This document shows, piece after piece, positions 32,989 to 40,918 of a stretch of 64,000 nucleotides of DNA. Source of the DNA: Rhizobium mesosinicum (lineage in GTDB: Bacteria; Pseudomonadota; Alphaproteobacteria; Rhizobiales; Rhizobiaceae); the NCBI RefSeq assembly GCF_019511345.1, contig NZ_JAEUAK010000015.1:62001-126000 (forward strand), read 5' to 3'. Both the position numbers and the translations under genes were made by a program. Under the pieces are notes generated by a model that had not been told where the DNA came from, made no database searches, and saw only the letters and a list, made by a program, of their open reading frames with translations. Numbering within the stretch: position 1 is the first letter of the stretch; each line of letters begins with the position of its first letter.

Positions 32989-34134
32989 ATGGGCAAGCTT
33001 GCAGAAGGGTCTTCGATTCCGCCTTCATCATCAGTCGGAAAGGCCATTGTGGACGAAGTCCGTCAATCGCCGATTCTCGCGCTGATCATCTTCGTGCCTG
33101 TCGTCATTGTGCTGGAGCGGCTCACGCCCGACGCGCACACGCTGTTGTTCCTGCTGTCCGTCGTAGCGATCATACCGCTTGCCGCTCTTCTGAGCCGGGC
33201 CACCGAGGCGGTTGCGGCAAAAACCGGCGACGCGGTCGGCGGGCTGCTCAATGCCACGCTCGGAAACCTCACTGAACTCGTCATTTCGCTGGCGGCGCTG
33301 CAGGCGGGGCAATATCTGCTGGTCAAGGCGTCGATCGCGGGCGCGATCGTCACCAATACGCTGTTCATGCTGGGCGGTTCCTTCCTGCTCGGCGGGCTCA
33401 AGCACCACATTCAGGAATTCAACAGGGTCAATGCGCGCTTTCAGGCCTGCATGCTGTTCCTGGCAACGATTGCCGTTCTCGTCCCGTCGCTGATCAGCGA
33501 AGTGGATCAGCCGCCGGCACCCGAGGTGTCGCAGACGCTGAGCCTCGGGCTTTCGATCCTGCTCATCGTCGTATACGCGCTCGGCATGTTCTTTTCACTG
33601 CGCACGCATAAGGAGCTTTTCGCCAGCGTCAGCCATAGCGGCGAAGAGGAGAAACCGTGGCCGATGACGCTGGCTCTCGTCCTGCTCGTCGTCGTAACGC
33701 TGCTGGTGGCGCTGGTCAGCGAAATCTTCGTTGGATCGGTGCAGGTTGCTGCCGAACATCTCGGCATGACGCCGGCCTTCGTCGGTTTCATCGTCGTGGC
33801 GCTGGTGGGTGCGGCAGCGGAAATGACGACGGCCTTTTCGGCGGCGCGTGCCGATCGGCTGGATCTCAGTGTCGGCATCGCGCTCGGCAGTTCGGCGCAG
33901 ATCGCGCTCTTCGTCGCACCCCTGTTGGTGCTCGTCAGTTATTTCATCGGCCCTGAACCGATGACGCTGCAGTTCTGGCGTGGCGCGGTGACGATGATGA
34001 TTGTTGCCACGCTGGCCGCTGCTTTCTTGTCCAATGGCGGACGCGGCACCTGGTATGCGGGGATCATGGTTCTGGCGCTTTACGGGATCTTCGCTTTCAC
34101 CCTGTTCGTCCTGCCGCCGGCAAGGCCATCCTGA
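32989..34134 (+). CDS. Calcium/proton exchanger (CaCA family, Cax)
   Basis: The 381-aa antiporter has about eleven hydrophobic segments with two alpha-repeats, LGNLTELVISLAALQAG (about residues 93-110) and VGAAAEMTTAFSAARADRLDL, carrying the metal-binding glutamates. An acidic stretch (SHSGEEEKPWP) lies in the central loop. It would export Ca2+ in exchange for protons at the inner membrane. The ATG at 32989 follows GGGGGATGAGGC. The K+ channel gene follows 95 bp later. Confidence 0.9.
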   Translation: MGKLAEGSSIPPSSSVGKAIVDEVRQSPILALIIFVPVVIVLERLTPDAHTLLFLLSVVAIIPLAALLSRATEAVAAKTGDAVGGLLNATLGNLTELVISLAALQAGQYLLVKASIAGAIVTNTLFMLGGSFLLGGLKHHIQEFNRVNARFQACMLFLATIAVLVPSLISEVDQPPAPEVSQTLSLGLSILLIVVYALGMFFSLRTHKELFASVSHSGEEEKPWPMTLALVLLVVVTLLVALVSEIFVGSVQVAAEHLGMTPAFVGFIVVALVGAAAEMTTAFSAARADRLDLSVGIALGSSAQIALFVAPLLVLVSYFIGPEPMTLQFWRGAVTMMIVATLAAAFLSNGGRGTWYAGIMVLALYGIFAFTLFVLPPARPS

Positions 34135-34170
34135 TCATTCGCCCCGCCGAATGGCAACCACGCATGCATG

Positions 34171-34209
34171 CCTGATGGATTGGCCTGATGGATTGACCTG
34201 ATGGATTAC
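34171..34209 (+). repeat. Three tandem 13-bp repeats
   Basis: CCTGATGGATTGG, CCTGATGGATTGA and CCTGATGGATTAC follow each other at 34171, 34184 and 34197, between the exchanger and channel genes. They end 20 bp before the channel start, so copy number could alter its leader. Confidence 0.85.
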
Positions 34210-34229
34210 AGGAAGGGAAAAGGAGGGAC

Positions 34230-34610
34230 ATGACGACAAAAATCGTCACGGCATTTCAATCGAGTACACGGATGAGGCGGCGGTTTTTCGCGGCGCTTTT
34301 CAACCAGATCCGCATCCTCTGGCCGATTTTTTCCGGCGTGCTGATCGTCATGCTCGGAGCAGGCGCCGTCATCGGCTGGATCGAGGGCTGGGGGATCGGT
34401 GAAAGCGTGTATTTCACTTTCGTCACCGGCCTGACCATCGGCTACGGCGACCTTGCGCCCAAGGGTACGATAGCACGCATCCTGATCGTGCCGATCGGCC
34501 TTTGCGGTATCGTGCTGACCGGCCTCGTTGCCGCCGTCAGCGTACAGGCGCTCGATGCGGCGGGCCGCGTTCGAGCCGAGCAGGATGATCTCACCGATAC
34601 CAGGCCGTAG
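34230..34610 (+). CDS. Two-transmembrane potassium channel-like protein
   Basis: The 126-aa protein has two hydrophobic helices around a pore loop with the K+ selectivity filter TIGYGD (FVTGLTIGYGDLAPKG). The N-terminus is basic. There is no RCK domain, so gating is unknown. It resembles Ion_trans_2 family members such as KcsA-like pores. GGAAAAGGAGGG precedes the ATG. It sits after the Ca2+/H+ exchanger and may share its transcript. Confidence 0.88.
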   Translation: MTTKIVTAFQSSTRMRRRFFAALFNQIRILWPIFSGVLIVMLGAGAVIGWIEGWGIGESVYFTFVTGLTIGYGDLAPKGTIARILIVPIGLCGIVLTGLVAAVSVQALDAAGRVRAEQDDLTDTRP

Positions 34611-34668
34611 GGGGGCGTTGGGGGCTGCATCACCCGTTTTCGATGCGCGATTAAATTAAATAGTGTTG

Positions 34669-34682
34669 ACTAATTGATTAGT
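34669..34682. promoter_or_regulatory. ArsR operator palindrome
   Basis: ACTAAT-TG-ATTAGT is a perfect palindrome 18 bp before the ArsR-type start, within an AT-rich promoter. TAGTGTTG is also directly repeated around it (34661 and 34679). This fits autoregulation by the ArsR protein. Confidence 0.6.
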
Positions 34683-34700
34683 GTTGGCTATTTGATTTCC

Positions 34701-35030
34701 ATGATTGAAGCCGAAGCTATCACCGCTGTCATGCGTGCCCTTGCCGATCCCACGCGGCGGGCCGTGTTCGAGCGCATCGTCAATTCCAAAGAAATCACCG
34801 TGGTCGAGCTGACCCGCGGCAGCAATGTCACGCAGGGTGCCATTTCCCAGCATCTCAAGTCCCTGAAACAGGCCGGCCTCGTCAGCGAACGCCCCGAAGG
34901 GCGCAATGTCTATTACCGCGCCGAGCCGAGCGGTCTGGAGCCGCTGGCCGACTGGATGGGCCATTACGGCACCTTCTGGCGCGAACGCTTCACCGATCTC
35001 AGAAAGCTCTTGAAGGAAATCGACCCATGA
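34701..35030 (+). CDS. ArsR-family transcriptional regulator
   Basis: The 109-aa protein has the ArsR winged helix: RALADPTRRAVFERIVNSKEITVVEL, then NVTQGAISQHLKSLKQAGLVSERPEGRNVYYRA. It lacks the CVC metal box, and it pairs with a SRPBCC gene, as in the ArsR-AHSA1 pairs seen widely. The ATG at 34701 begins after the operator; a ribosome site is weak. It overlaps the next gene by four bases (ATGA). Confidence 0.88.
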   Translation: MIEAEAITAVMRALADPTRRAVFERIVNSKEITVVELTRGSNVTQGAISQHLKSLKQAGLVSERPEGRNVYYRAEPSGLEPLADWMGHYGTFWRERFTDLRKLLKEIDP

Positions 35031-35524
35031 ACCAAGCCATGAATCCCGAAAGACACGCCTCCGACACGCAGGCCATCGTGGTCGATGAAGTCTTCCCGCA
35101 TGCACCTGACATCATCTGGAAGGCGCTGACCAGCGGCGAGCTGATCGGCCGCTGGTTGATGCCGCCTGATGGATTTGCGCCCGTGCCCGGCAACCGCTTT
35201 ACCTTTCAGACCAAACCGGCCGGCGAATGGGATGGCACCATCCGTTGCGAGGTGCTTGAGGTCGTGCCGAATGAGCGGCTGTCCTATGCGTGGAAGGGCG
35301 GCCATGAGAGCAATGATGACGGTTATGGCTCGAAACTGGAGACGGTGGTCACCTTCACCCTTGCCAGGACCGAGGAAGGCACACGTCTGCGCCTCGTCCA
35401 TTCCGGCTTCGTGCTTCCGAAGAATGACATAGCCTATCGCAACATGGGCGAGGGCTGGAAGAAGGTTGTCGAGCGGCTCGACGCCGTCGTCGCCGAAGAG
35501 GCGTCTTCACAGACACGGCATTGA
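35027..35524 (+). CDS. SRPBCC/AHSA1-family protein
   Basis: The 165-aa protein has the START-like SRPBCC fold: VVDEVFPHAPDIIWKALTSGELIGRWL, GTIRCEVLEVVPNERLSYAW, and TRLRLVHSGF, then YRNMGEGWKKVVERLDAVV. These bind hydrophobic ligands in a cavity; function is unknown. Its ATG overlaps the arsR-type stop, so the two are coupled. A GFA gene follows 17 bp later. Confidence 0.88.
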   Translation: MNQAMNPERHASDTQAIVVDEVFPHAPDIIWKALTSGELIGRWLMPPDGFAPVPGNRFTFQTKPAGEWDGTIRCEVLEVVPNERLSYAWKGGHESNDDGYGSKLETVVTFTLARTEEGTRLRLVHSGFVLPKNDIAYRNMGEGWKKVVERLDAVVAEEASSQTRH

Positions 35525-35541
35525 ACGAGGAGGAAAGTGAC

Positions 35542-35955
35542 ATGACCAAGTCCTATATCGGTGGCTGCGCCTGCGGCGCGATCCGTTACGAGATATCAGG
35601 CGAGCCGGCCGTCATGGTCGACTGTCAGTGCCGGCAGTGTCAGCGCTCCAGCGGCACCGGACATCAATCGCATCTGACGTTCGTGGCAGCGGAGGTGAAG
35701 GTCGAGGGAGAGGCATCCCTCTGGCAGACCGTCGGCGACGGTGGAACCGTCAAGCAGCGCGGCTTCTGCCCGACATGCGGTTCAGCCGTCTACATGACCT
35801 TTCCCGACATGCCCGAGGTCTTCATCGTTACGCCGGCAAGCCTCGACGACCCAAGCCGCTATCAGCCGCAACTGGTGTCCTGGACTGCGGCCGGATATGG
35901 TTGGGACCACCTCGATCCGGCCGTACCGAAATTCGAGAGGATGCCGCCGGCGTGA
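35542..35955 (+). CDS. GFA-family zinc protein (second copy)
   Basis: The 137-aa protein has GGCACGAIRYEISGEP, DCQCRQCQRSSGTGHQ and FCPTCGSAVYMTFPDMPEV, the GFA/DUF636 zinc ligands. It is about as similar to the copy at 32423 as expected of the wide family. GAGGAGGAAAG precedes the ATG at 35542; a longer reading from 35521 is less likely. It is probably the third gene of the arsR-SRPBCC operon. Confidence 0.87.
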   Translation: MTKSYIGGCACGAIRYEISGEPAVMVDCQCRQCQRSSGTGHQSHLTFVAAEVKVEGEASLWQTVGDGGTVKQRGFCPTCGSAVYMTFPDMPEVFIVTPASLDDPSRYQPQLVSWTAAGYGWDHLDPAVPKFERMPPA

Positions 35956-36052
35956 AGCGGGAGCCCTGACTTTGCGTCGAGAATGCGCCGGAACAGGGAT
36001 TGTTGCTCTCTCATTCGCCTGACATAGTGCCGCAAACACAGCAGGTGACGCC

Positions 36053-36589
36053 TTGCCTTTTGCCGTTCACATGGAGCTGGACCCGTATGCTGCAGCAGAG
36101 CTTCAGCCGATCGTCGAGCATATGGAGCGCATTTCGCCCGATGTCGTCACTCCTCGTCGCTTGAAGGCTGAGCCGCACATATCGCTTGCCGTTTATGACG
36201 GGCTCGACCCCGAGCCTCTCACAAACGCGCTCGACCGCTTCAGCGCTGACATGCACGCTCCCAGCGTCAAACTTTCCGCCATCGGCCTTTTTCCCGGACC
36301 GGCATCAGTTCTGTTCGCCGCGCCCGTCGTTTCCGAGGAGCTGCTAATCCTCCACCGGAACTTCCATGTCGCGGCCGCCTCTGCGGGGGCGGCGTGCTGG
36401 CCGCATTACCTGCCGGAAAACTGGGTGCCGCATGTCACGCTCGGCGAGCAGCTGAGCCCAGAGGAGGCCGGGGCGGCAATCAGCGGTGCGACGGGCCTCT
36501 GGCAACCGGTGGCCGCACGCCTGCACCGGATTTCGCTCGTGCGCTTCCATCCGGTCGAGCTGTTGTGGCACCGGCAACTGCCGGGCTGA
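36053..36589 (+). CDS. 2H phosphoesterase / 2'-5' RNA ligase-like protein
   Basis: The 178-aa protein contains the two HxS/T motifs of the 2H superfamily, PHISLAVYD and PHVTLGEQ, about 90 residues apart. Members cleave cyclic phosphodiesters or ligate RNA 2'-5'. The TTG at 36053, with AGGTG just upstream, gives the best N-terminus (PFAVHMELD); ATG at 36071 is an alternative. It stands alone. Confidence 0.8.
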   Translation: MPFAVHMELDPYAAAELQPIVEHMERISPDVVTPRRLKAEPHISLAVYDGLDPEPLTNALDRFSADMHAPSVKLSAIGLFPGPASVLFAAPVVSEELLILHRNFHVAAASAGAACWPHYLPENWVPHVTLGEQLSPEEAGAAISGATGLWQPVAARLHRISLVRFHPVELLWHRQLPG

Positions 36590-36602
36590 ACCTATCAGTG
36601 GC

Positions 36603-36764
36603 TTACGCGCGCCAGAAAGGCCGGTGGCACTGCTCGTTGGCGACTTCACGCGTCATACCGAAATCCCGTAGCGTCTCGTCGGGCAGAGTATCCAGTTCGC
36701 GGGCGAAGAGGCGGCGCTCGGTCCAGCGTTCGCGCCACAGGCGGAGCGTATCTGTCATGTGCAT
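36603..36764 (-). CDS. DUF1127 small protein
   Basis: The 53-aa protein matches DUF1127, small Arg-rich proteins common in alphaproteobacteria: LWRERWTERRLFARELDTLPDETLRDFGMTR (residues about 7-38). Some DUF1127 proteins affect RNA metabolism or phosphate and carbon responses; the role here is unknown. AAAGGAAAC precedes the ATG at 36764. It is divergent from the LysR gene at 36935, so the LysR may control it. Confidence 0.82.
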   Translation of the reverse strand: MHMTDTLRLWRERWTERRLFARELDTLPDETLRDFGMTREVANEQCHRPFWRA

Positions 36765-36934
36765 GAAAAAGTTTCCTTTCTCTGTTGGCAAAACTCACCT
36801 ATTCCTAGCGGAGATCTATGCGGGAGATTTTTGCTGTGTTTGCTTGGATGTCATACTTTTATGGTAGTATCTGAATTCGCAAAAGCGCGTTATCTTCACT
36901 TTATCCGTTAGAAAAACTCACACATGAGAAAATC
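36765..36934. other. Divergent DUF1127-LysR intergenic region
   Basis: The 170-bp AT-rich region separates the two divergent genes and is likely to hold the LysR site, such as imperfect dyads around 36840-36890. No perfect palindrome stands out. Confidence 0.4.
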
Positions 36935-37825
36935 ATGGCCCGCCATCTGCCGCCTCTCTCCTATCTCCGGGCCTTCGAGGCCACTGCACGTCTCGGCTCG
37001 GTGACACGCGCGGCCGACGAGCTGGGGCGCACGCATGGAGCTGTGTCCAAGCAGTTGCAGCTTCTGCAGGAGCAGCTTGGGCTTCCCGTGTTCGAGAAAT
37101 CGGGAACCGGGCTTCGGCTGAATGAGGATGGGGCGGCCTTCTTCACCACAGTCTCGCGGGCCTTCGATCTTCTGGAGGAGCGCTATCAGGAGCTGAAGTC
37201 GAGCCGGAACGAAGCGAGCGTGCATCTTTCCTGCAGCGCCACGTTCGCCATGGTCTGGCTGGTGCCGCGTCTGGCGGAATTCTACAGCCTCTATCCGAAT
37301 TGCCGGGTGCAGCTGACCATGTCATCGAGCGCGCGCGACGCAGGCCCGAACCGGGCGAGAGACGGTGTTGATATCATGCTGAGCTGGGATCGCCTGTCAC
37401 GGCCGCAGTTCAGGCGGGAGCATATCCCGCTCGCCTCGGTTTCTTTTGGCCTGGTGTCTGCACCGGATTATCCGTTCAGCGTCAATGGCGATGATTTCAG
37501 CTTCCCGACCCGCATTTCGCCCGACAGTTTGAGCGAACAATGGACCAACTGGCAGGCGGCGACCGGACACAGGATTTCGGCGCAGTCGGAGCTCTATTTC
37601 CCGCATATGTATCTTTGCGTCAGCGCCGCCGTCAGCGGGCTTGGCGTGGCGCTTGTCGAGCGACGTTTTGCACTGAACGAGCTGAAAAGTGGCAAGCTGG
37701 TGGAACGATCGGAATTCCTGACTTACGAGAACGGTTTCGTGGCCGTCATTCAGCCTGGCCGAGCGCTCTCGCCGGCAGCGGGTCATTTCCTCGACTGGCT
37801 GCGCAGCGCCTTCGTGCGGGAATAG
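36935..37825 (+). CDS. LysR-family transcriptional regulator (GcvA-like)
   Basis: The 296-aa protein has an N-terminal LysR HTH: LPPLSYLRAFEATARLGSVTRAADEL, GAVSKQLQLLQEQLGLPVFEK. The effector-binding domain follows, with GVDIMLSWDR and VSAAVSGLGVALVERRF. The pattern is of the GcvA/AmpR subgroup. It is divergent from the DUF1127 gene, a likely target. ATG at 36935 follows a weak site. Confidence 0.9.
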   Translation: MARHLPPLSYLRAFEATARLGSVTRAADELGRTHGAVSKQLQLLQEQLGLPVFEKSGTGLRLNEDGAAFFTTVSRAFDLLEERYQELKSSRNEASVHLSCSATFAMVWLVPRLAEFYSLYPNCRVQLTMSSSARDAGPNRARDGVDIMLSWDRLSRPQFRREHIPLASVSFGLVSAPDYPFSVNGDDFSFPTRISPDSLSEQWTNWQAATGHRISAQSELYFPHMYLCVSAAVSGLGVALVERRFALNELKSGKLVERSEFLTYENGFVAVIQPGRALSPAAGHFLDWLRSAFVRE

Positions 37826-37841
37826 CTGGCGGAAACTCGCT

Positions 37842-38231
37842 TCAGCGACGAAACAGGTCCCACGCAAGCCAGATGCAAAGGAAGGCTGCAAGCAACCAGA
37901 TGATCACGATCGCCACAAGGCCCGAACGGCTGACCGGCCGCCCCGCGCGCTGCATGGCCATGTCCCTGAATTCCGACATCAGAGGCGCGGGGATGAGACG
38001 GATGGCGACGAGGATGCCGAGCGGGACGATGACGAGATCATCGAGATAGCCGAGCACCGGCACGAAATCGGGGATGAGATCAACAGGGGAAAGGGCGTAG
38101 GCAGCGACCGCCCCGGCCACGATCTTGGCCATGACGGGCGTGCGATCGTCACGCGCGGCAATCCAGAGCGCGACGACATCGCGTTTCACGCTCCGCGCCC
38201 ATTGTTTTGCCGCCTTCAACCATTCGCCCAT
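37842..38231 (-). CDS. YkvA-family (DUF1232) membrane protein
   Basis: The 129-aa protein contains DUF1232: AKIVAGAVAAYALSPVDLIPDFVPVLGYLDDLVIVPLGI (residues about 33-72), then a C-terminal transmembrane helix (LVAIVIIWLLAAFLCIWLAW). Its function is unknown. The ATG at 38231 is chosen because it starts at MGEWLKAAKQWAR; an open frame upstream has no family features. It converges with the LysR gene. Confidence 0.85.
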   Translation of the reverse strand: MGEWLKAAKQWARSVKRDVVALWIAARDDRTPVMAKIVAGAVAAYALSPVDLIPDFVPVLGYLDDLVIVPLGILVAIRLIPAPLMSEFRDMAMQRAGRPVSRSGLVAIVIIWLLAAFLCIWLAWDLFRR

Positions 38232-38402
38232 TGTTGCGCCGCCTGTTCGTTCCAGCATTCGGGGCGGATCATTGCAGGTGCAGTTTAACATTTGATCCAT
38301 CAGACGGGGGGCAGAACCCAGATGTTTTCTGTTTGTTCTCTTTCGCTGTTCAGGTACATTGCTCTCGTGCGTGGCGTTCATTTTCGCGAAAAAGGAGTTT
38401 GC
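38232..38402. other. Divergent region, YkvA and small secreted protein
   Basis: This 171-bp space must hold two promoters. I see no clear operator; TTCATTTTCGCGAAAAAGGAG just before the secreted protein start includes its ribosome site. Confidence 0.4.
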
Positions 38403-38699
38403 ATGAAAGCAGTTTTGTTTGGGATTTTCTTGCTGGCCGCCGGGAACGCATCTGCTTCCTGCGATCTGGTCTCGGCTCCGTGTTCTACCGACAGTTCGGG
38501 CAATACCTATATCAGAGAGCAGAATCTCGGCGGCGGCTACAACACCTATCGAAACGGAGATCTCTATTCGCAGACGCATCAGCAGCTCAATGGCACCTAT
38601 CGAGAGACTTATTCGAGCGGCGGCTACCGGACTTATTACAGCGACCCCAACCGGAGTGCTCCTTATCAGGACGACCCGAAAGGCATGGTGGGCCGCTGA
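38403..38699 (+). CDS. Small secreted Tyr/Gly/Ser-rich hypothetical protein
   Basis: The 98-aa product starts with a signal peptide (MKAVLFGIFLLAAGNASA). The mature part has two cysteines (CDLVSAPC) and a tyrosine-rich tail with NLGGGYNTYRNGDLYSQ and TYSSGGYRTYYSD. I do not recognise a family. AAAAAGGAG is 6 bp before the ATG, a strong site, so the gene is real. The repeats of Gly, Tyr and Thr suggest a periplasmic or surface location. Confidence 0.7.
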   Translation: MKAVLFGIFLLAAGNASASCDLVSAPCSTDSSGNTYIREQNLGGGYNTYRNGDLYSQTHQQLNGTYRETYSSGGYRTYYSDPNRSAPYQDDPKGMVGR

Positions 38700-38784
38700 C
38701 GCGAAGCCGATCTGCTGAACACATTGCGCAGTTGTCGCAACAACGACGCTATTGCTGCCACTACGCACTTTTGCCGGAATTGAT

Positions 38785-38934
38785 CTAGTGATGTTTGAAG
38801 TACTGCACTTCGCGCTCGTGTTTCTCAGCCGCCTCCCGGGTCTTGAAAGTGCCCAGGTTCTTACGTTTGTGCGTCTTCGCATCGGGCTTGCGGGAATAGA
38901 GACGATATTCGCCTGACTTCAGTTTGCGGATCAT
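38785..38934 (-). CDS. Conserved 49-aa basic hypothetical protein
   Basis: The ATG at 38934 is preceded by a perfect AGGAGG. The product reads MIRKLKSGEYRLYSRK, then KNLGTFKTREAAEKHEREVQ, ending with YFKHH. I recall near-identical short proteins in many rhizobia and other proteobacteria. It is rich in Lys and Arg and may bind nucleic acid, but no function is known. It is too short for many gene finders. Confidence 0.8.
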   Translation of the reverse strand: MIRKLKSGEYRLYSRKPDAKTHKRKNLGTFKTREAAEKHEREVQYFKHH

Positions 38935-39004
38935 CGGAACCTCCTATGCTGAGGGTAATCCCCTCAGCCTCATCCGGTTCCGGCTTGCAGCGTCTTTCCC
39001 AAAA

Positions 39005-39883
39005 TCACCGCACGGCGACAACAGGCCTGAGCGCGTCGGTCAGCTCGGTGGAGCCTCTGCGGACATCGCGCGCATTCGGCTCGACATCGATGAGGCCGCC
39101 CCTGCTGTGAACCTCGTATAGCTCGGTCAGGAGATCGGCAGCGCTGGCGCTCATCATGCGGCCCAGGCTTTCGCGCCATTGCGAGCGGGGCAGGGCCTCA
39201 GCGGTAATCGTGCGCCCTAGCAGCTGGCTCAGCGCCGCAGCCACATCGCTTGCGCTATAGCGGCGCGGGCCTTCCGCATGAACGATCTGCTCGCGCGTTT
39301 CGATGTCGGGCCGAAGCAGGAGATCGGCGGCGATCCGGCCGACATCCTGTGCCGAGACGTTAGGGATCTGCTTTTCGACAGGGTCGTGAAAGCTCGGCAG
39401 AATGCCGGTTGCGATCGCTGCCGGCGCGACGCGGCCCCAGCCTTCCATATGCTCGGCCGAGCGCAGGAATATCCGGCGAATATCCAGCTGGCGAAGGCGC
39501 TGTTCGAACATGTGGAACATGCTCGGCATGGCGAAGCCTTCGCCGAGATGGGCGCCGTAGTCGGAAATGGCAAGCACCAGAGCCGGCTGTGCCTCTTCCA
39601 ATGCCTCAGCGATGCTTTCGATCGAGCGGCACATGTCGCCTTTTATGTCTTCGGCCCGCGGGTTGGGCGGCAGAATGATCTGGACGCTATCGGCATCCGC
39701 TATCGCTCCGGCTAGCGCCTTGGCGTCCTGCAGATCGGCAAATGCGACTTCGCAGCCGATGGCGCTCAGGCGGCCAGCCTTTGCCGGATCGCGCAGGATG
39801 GCGCGCACGGGCACACCTGCCTCGCGCAACGCCCTAGCGGTCGAATAGCCGATCTTTCCGGCGGCTCCGAGGATTGCAATCAT
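39005..39883 (-). CDS. NmrA/NAD(P)-binding short-chain reductase-like protein
   Basis: The 292-aa protein starts with an NAD(P) motif of the NmrA/SDR atypical type: MIAILGAAGKIGYSTARALREAG. SDYGAHLGEGFAMPSMFHMFEQ and RSAEHMEGW follow. Such proteins are sensors or quinone/aldehyde reductases. AAGGAGAG precedes the ATG at 39883. It lies 62 bp after the end of the AraC gene on the same strand and may be its target. Confidence 0.85.
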   Translation of the reverse strand: MIAILGAAGKIGYSTARALREAGVPVRAILRDPAKAGRLSAIGCEVAFADLQDAKALAGAIADADSVQIILPPNPRAEDIKGDMCRSIESIAEALEEAQPALVLAISDYGAHLGEGFAMPSMFHMFEQRLRQLDIRRIFLRSAEHMEGWGRVAPAAIATGILPSFHDPVEKQIPNVSAQDVGRIAADLLLRPDIETREQIVHAEGPRRYSASDVAAALSQLLGRTITAEALPRSQWRESLGRMMSASAADLLTELYEVHSRGGLIDVEPNARDVRRGSTELTDALRPVVAVR

Positions 39884-39945
39884 GTGTCTCTCCTTGCTGT
39901 TGATGCGCAAGGACTAGAGTGCCGCACAGACGGCGTCGCACAAAT

Positions 39946-40842
39946 TCAGGCCGGTCTTTGCAAGTTCGGGCGGAATTCGCCCGCTTCGCGCAGGATCTCT
40001 CCGGGTGTCTGGCCGATGAGCCGGCGCATGGTCGTTACCATATGGCTCTGATGGGCAAAGCCTGCAGCAAGCGCGATCTCGCTTGCGGCCATACCCGTCG
40101 TCGTCATCAGGGCGCGGGCATATTCGACGCGGCGGCGGATAACATATTGGTGCACGGAAAGGCCGGTGCTGTTGCGAAACAGACTCTTCAGCCGTGTGAC
40201 GCTGACGCCGGCAACAACCGCAAGGTCCGCCAGATGCAGCTTCCGGTCCAGATTGGTCTCGATATATTCCGTCAGCGTCCGCAATTGTCGGGCCGAGAGT
40301 TTCGGTTCGCCGCTGATCTCCGGCCGAGGAGCGCCGTCCCTCGCGGTCTCGAGCAGCCGGATGGCGAGCGCGTTGGCGAGAAGATCGATGTAGAGCGGGT
40401 CGGAGGGCGTATCGGCTTCCAGGTCCGCCTTGATCGCCCGGCAGATCGCCTCGATGCCGGCATCGCGCAGCTGAAATCGCGGCTGGAGTTCGATCTTTCC
40501 AATATCCCGCCCGAGATCTTCCGCGACCTGCTGCAGCCGCGAGGGAGCGAGACTTACGCGCAGGATCCGGCAATCGGCATCGTCCTCCCAGGACCCGTCG
40601 AGGCCGGCCGGGATGACGTCGATATCCCCGGGCTTCTGGACGCGGCGCATGCGTCGGCCGCCGCAGCGGCAATCGGCATTGACGGGCGGGCCGAAGTGAA
40701 TGCCCAGACGATGCATGTCACCAGCCGGAACGCGAGAGATGCCCCGCGGAATATGCAGGAAGTCGGCCGCCAGCCCGCTCCACGCCCGTCCGGCGCTGGT
40801 CAGCAGGATCTGCGGTGAGGTCTGCAGGGATGAAGCTGTCAT
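39946..40842 (-). CDS. AraC-family transcriptional regulator
   Basis: The 298-aa protein has a variable N-terminus with PAGDMHRLGIHFG, then a C-terminal AraC double HTH: LHLADLAVVAGVSVTRLKSLFRNSTGLSVHQYVIRRRVEYARALM, and IALAAGFAHQSHMVTTMRRLIGQTPGE (as one domain near residues 195-295). It probably regulates the following NmrA-like gene. The inducer is unknown. Confidence 0.9.
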   Translation of the reverse strand: MTASSLQTSPQILLTSAGRAWSGLAADFLHIPRGISRVPAGDMHRLGIHFGPPVNADCRCGGRRMRRVQKPGDIDVIPAGLDGSWEDDADCRILRVSLAPSRLQQVAEDLGRDIGKIELQPRFQLRDAGIEAICRAIKADLEADTPSDPLYIDLLANALAIRLLETARDGAPRPEISGEPKLSARQLRTLTEYIETNLDRKLHLADLAVVAGVSVTRLKSLFRNSTGLSVHQYVIRRRVEYARALMTTTGMAASEIALAAGFAHQSHMVTTMRRLIGQTPGEILREAGEFRPNLQRPA

Positions 40843-40918
40843 GATCCGTCTCGGCTTTCGGCTGAGGCCGGAATGCTACGTCTCAAAGGCTGGCTTGCCA
40901 ACCGGTTTGCCTGAAAGC

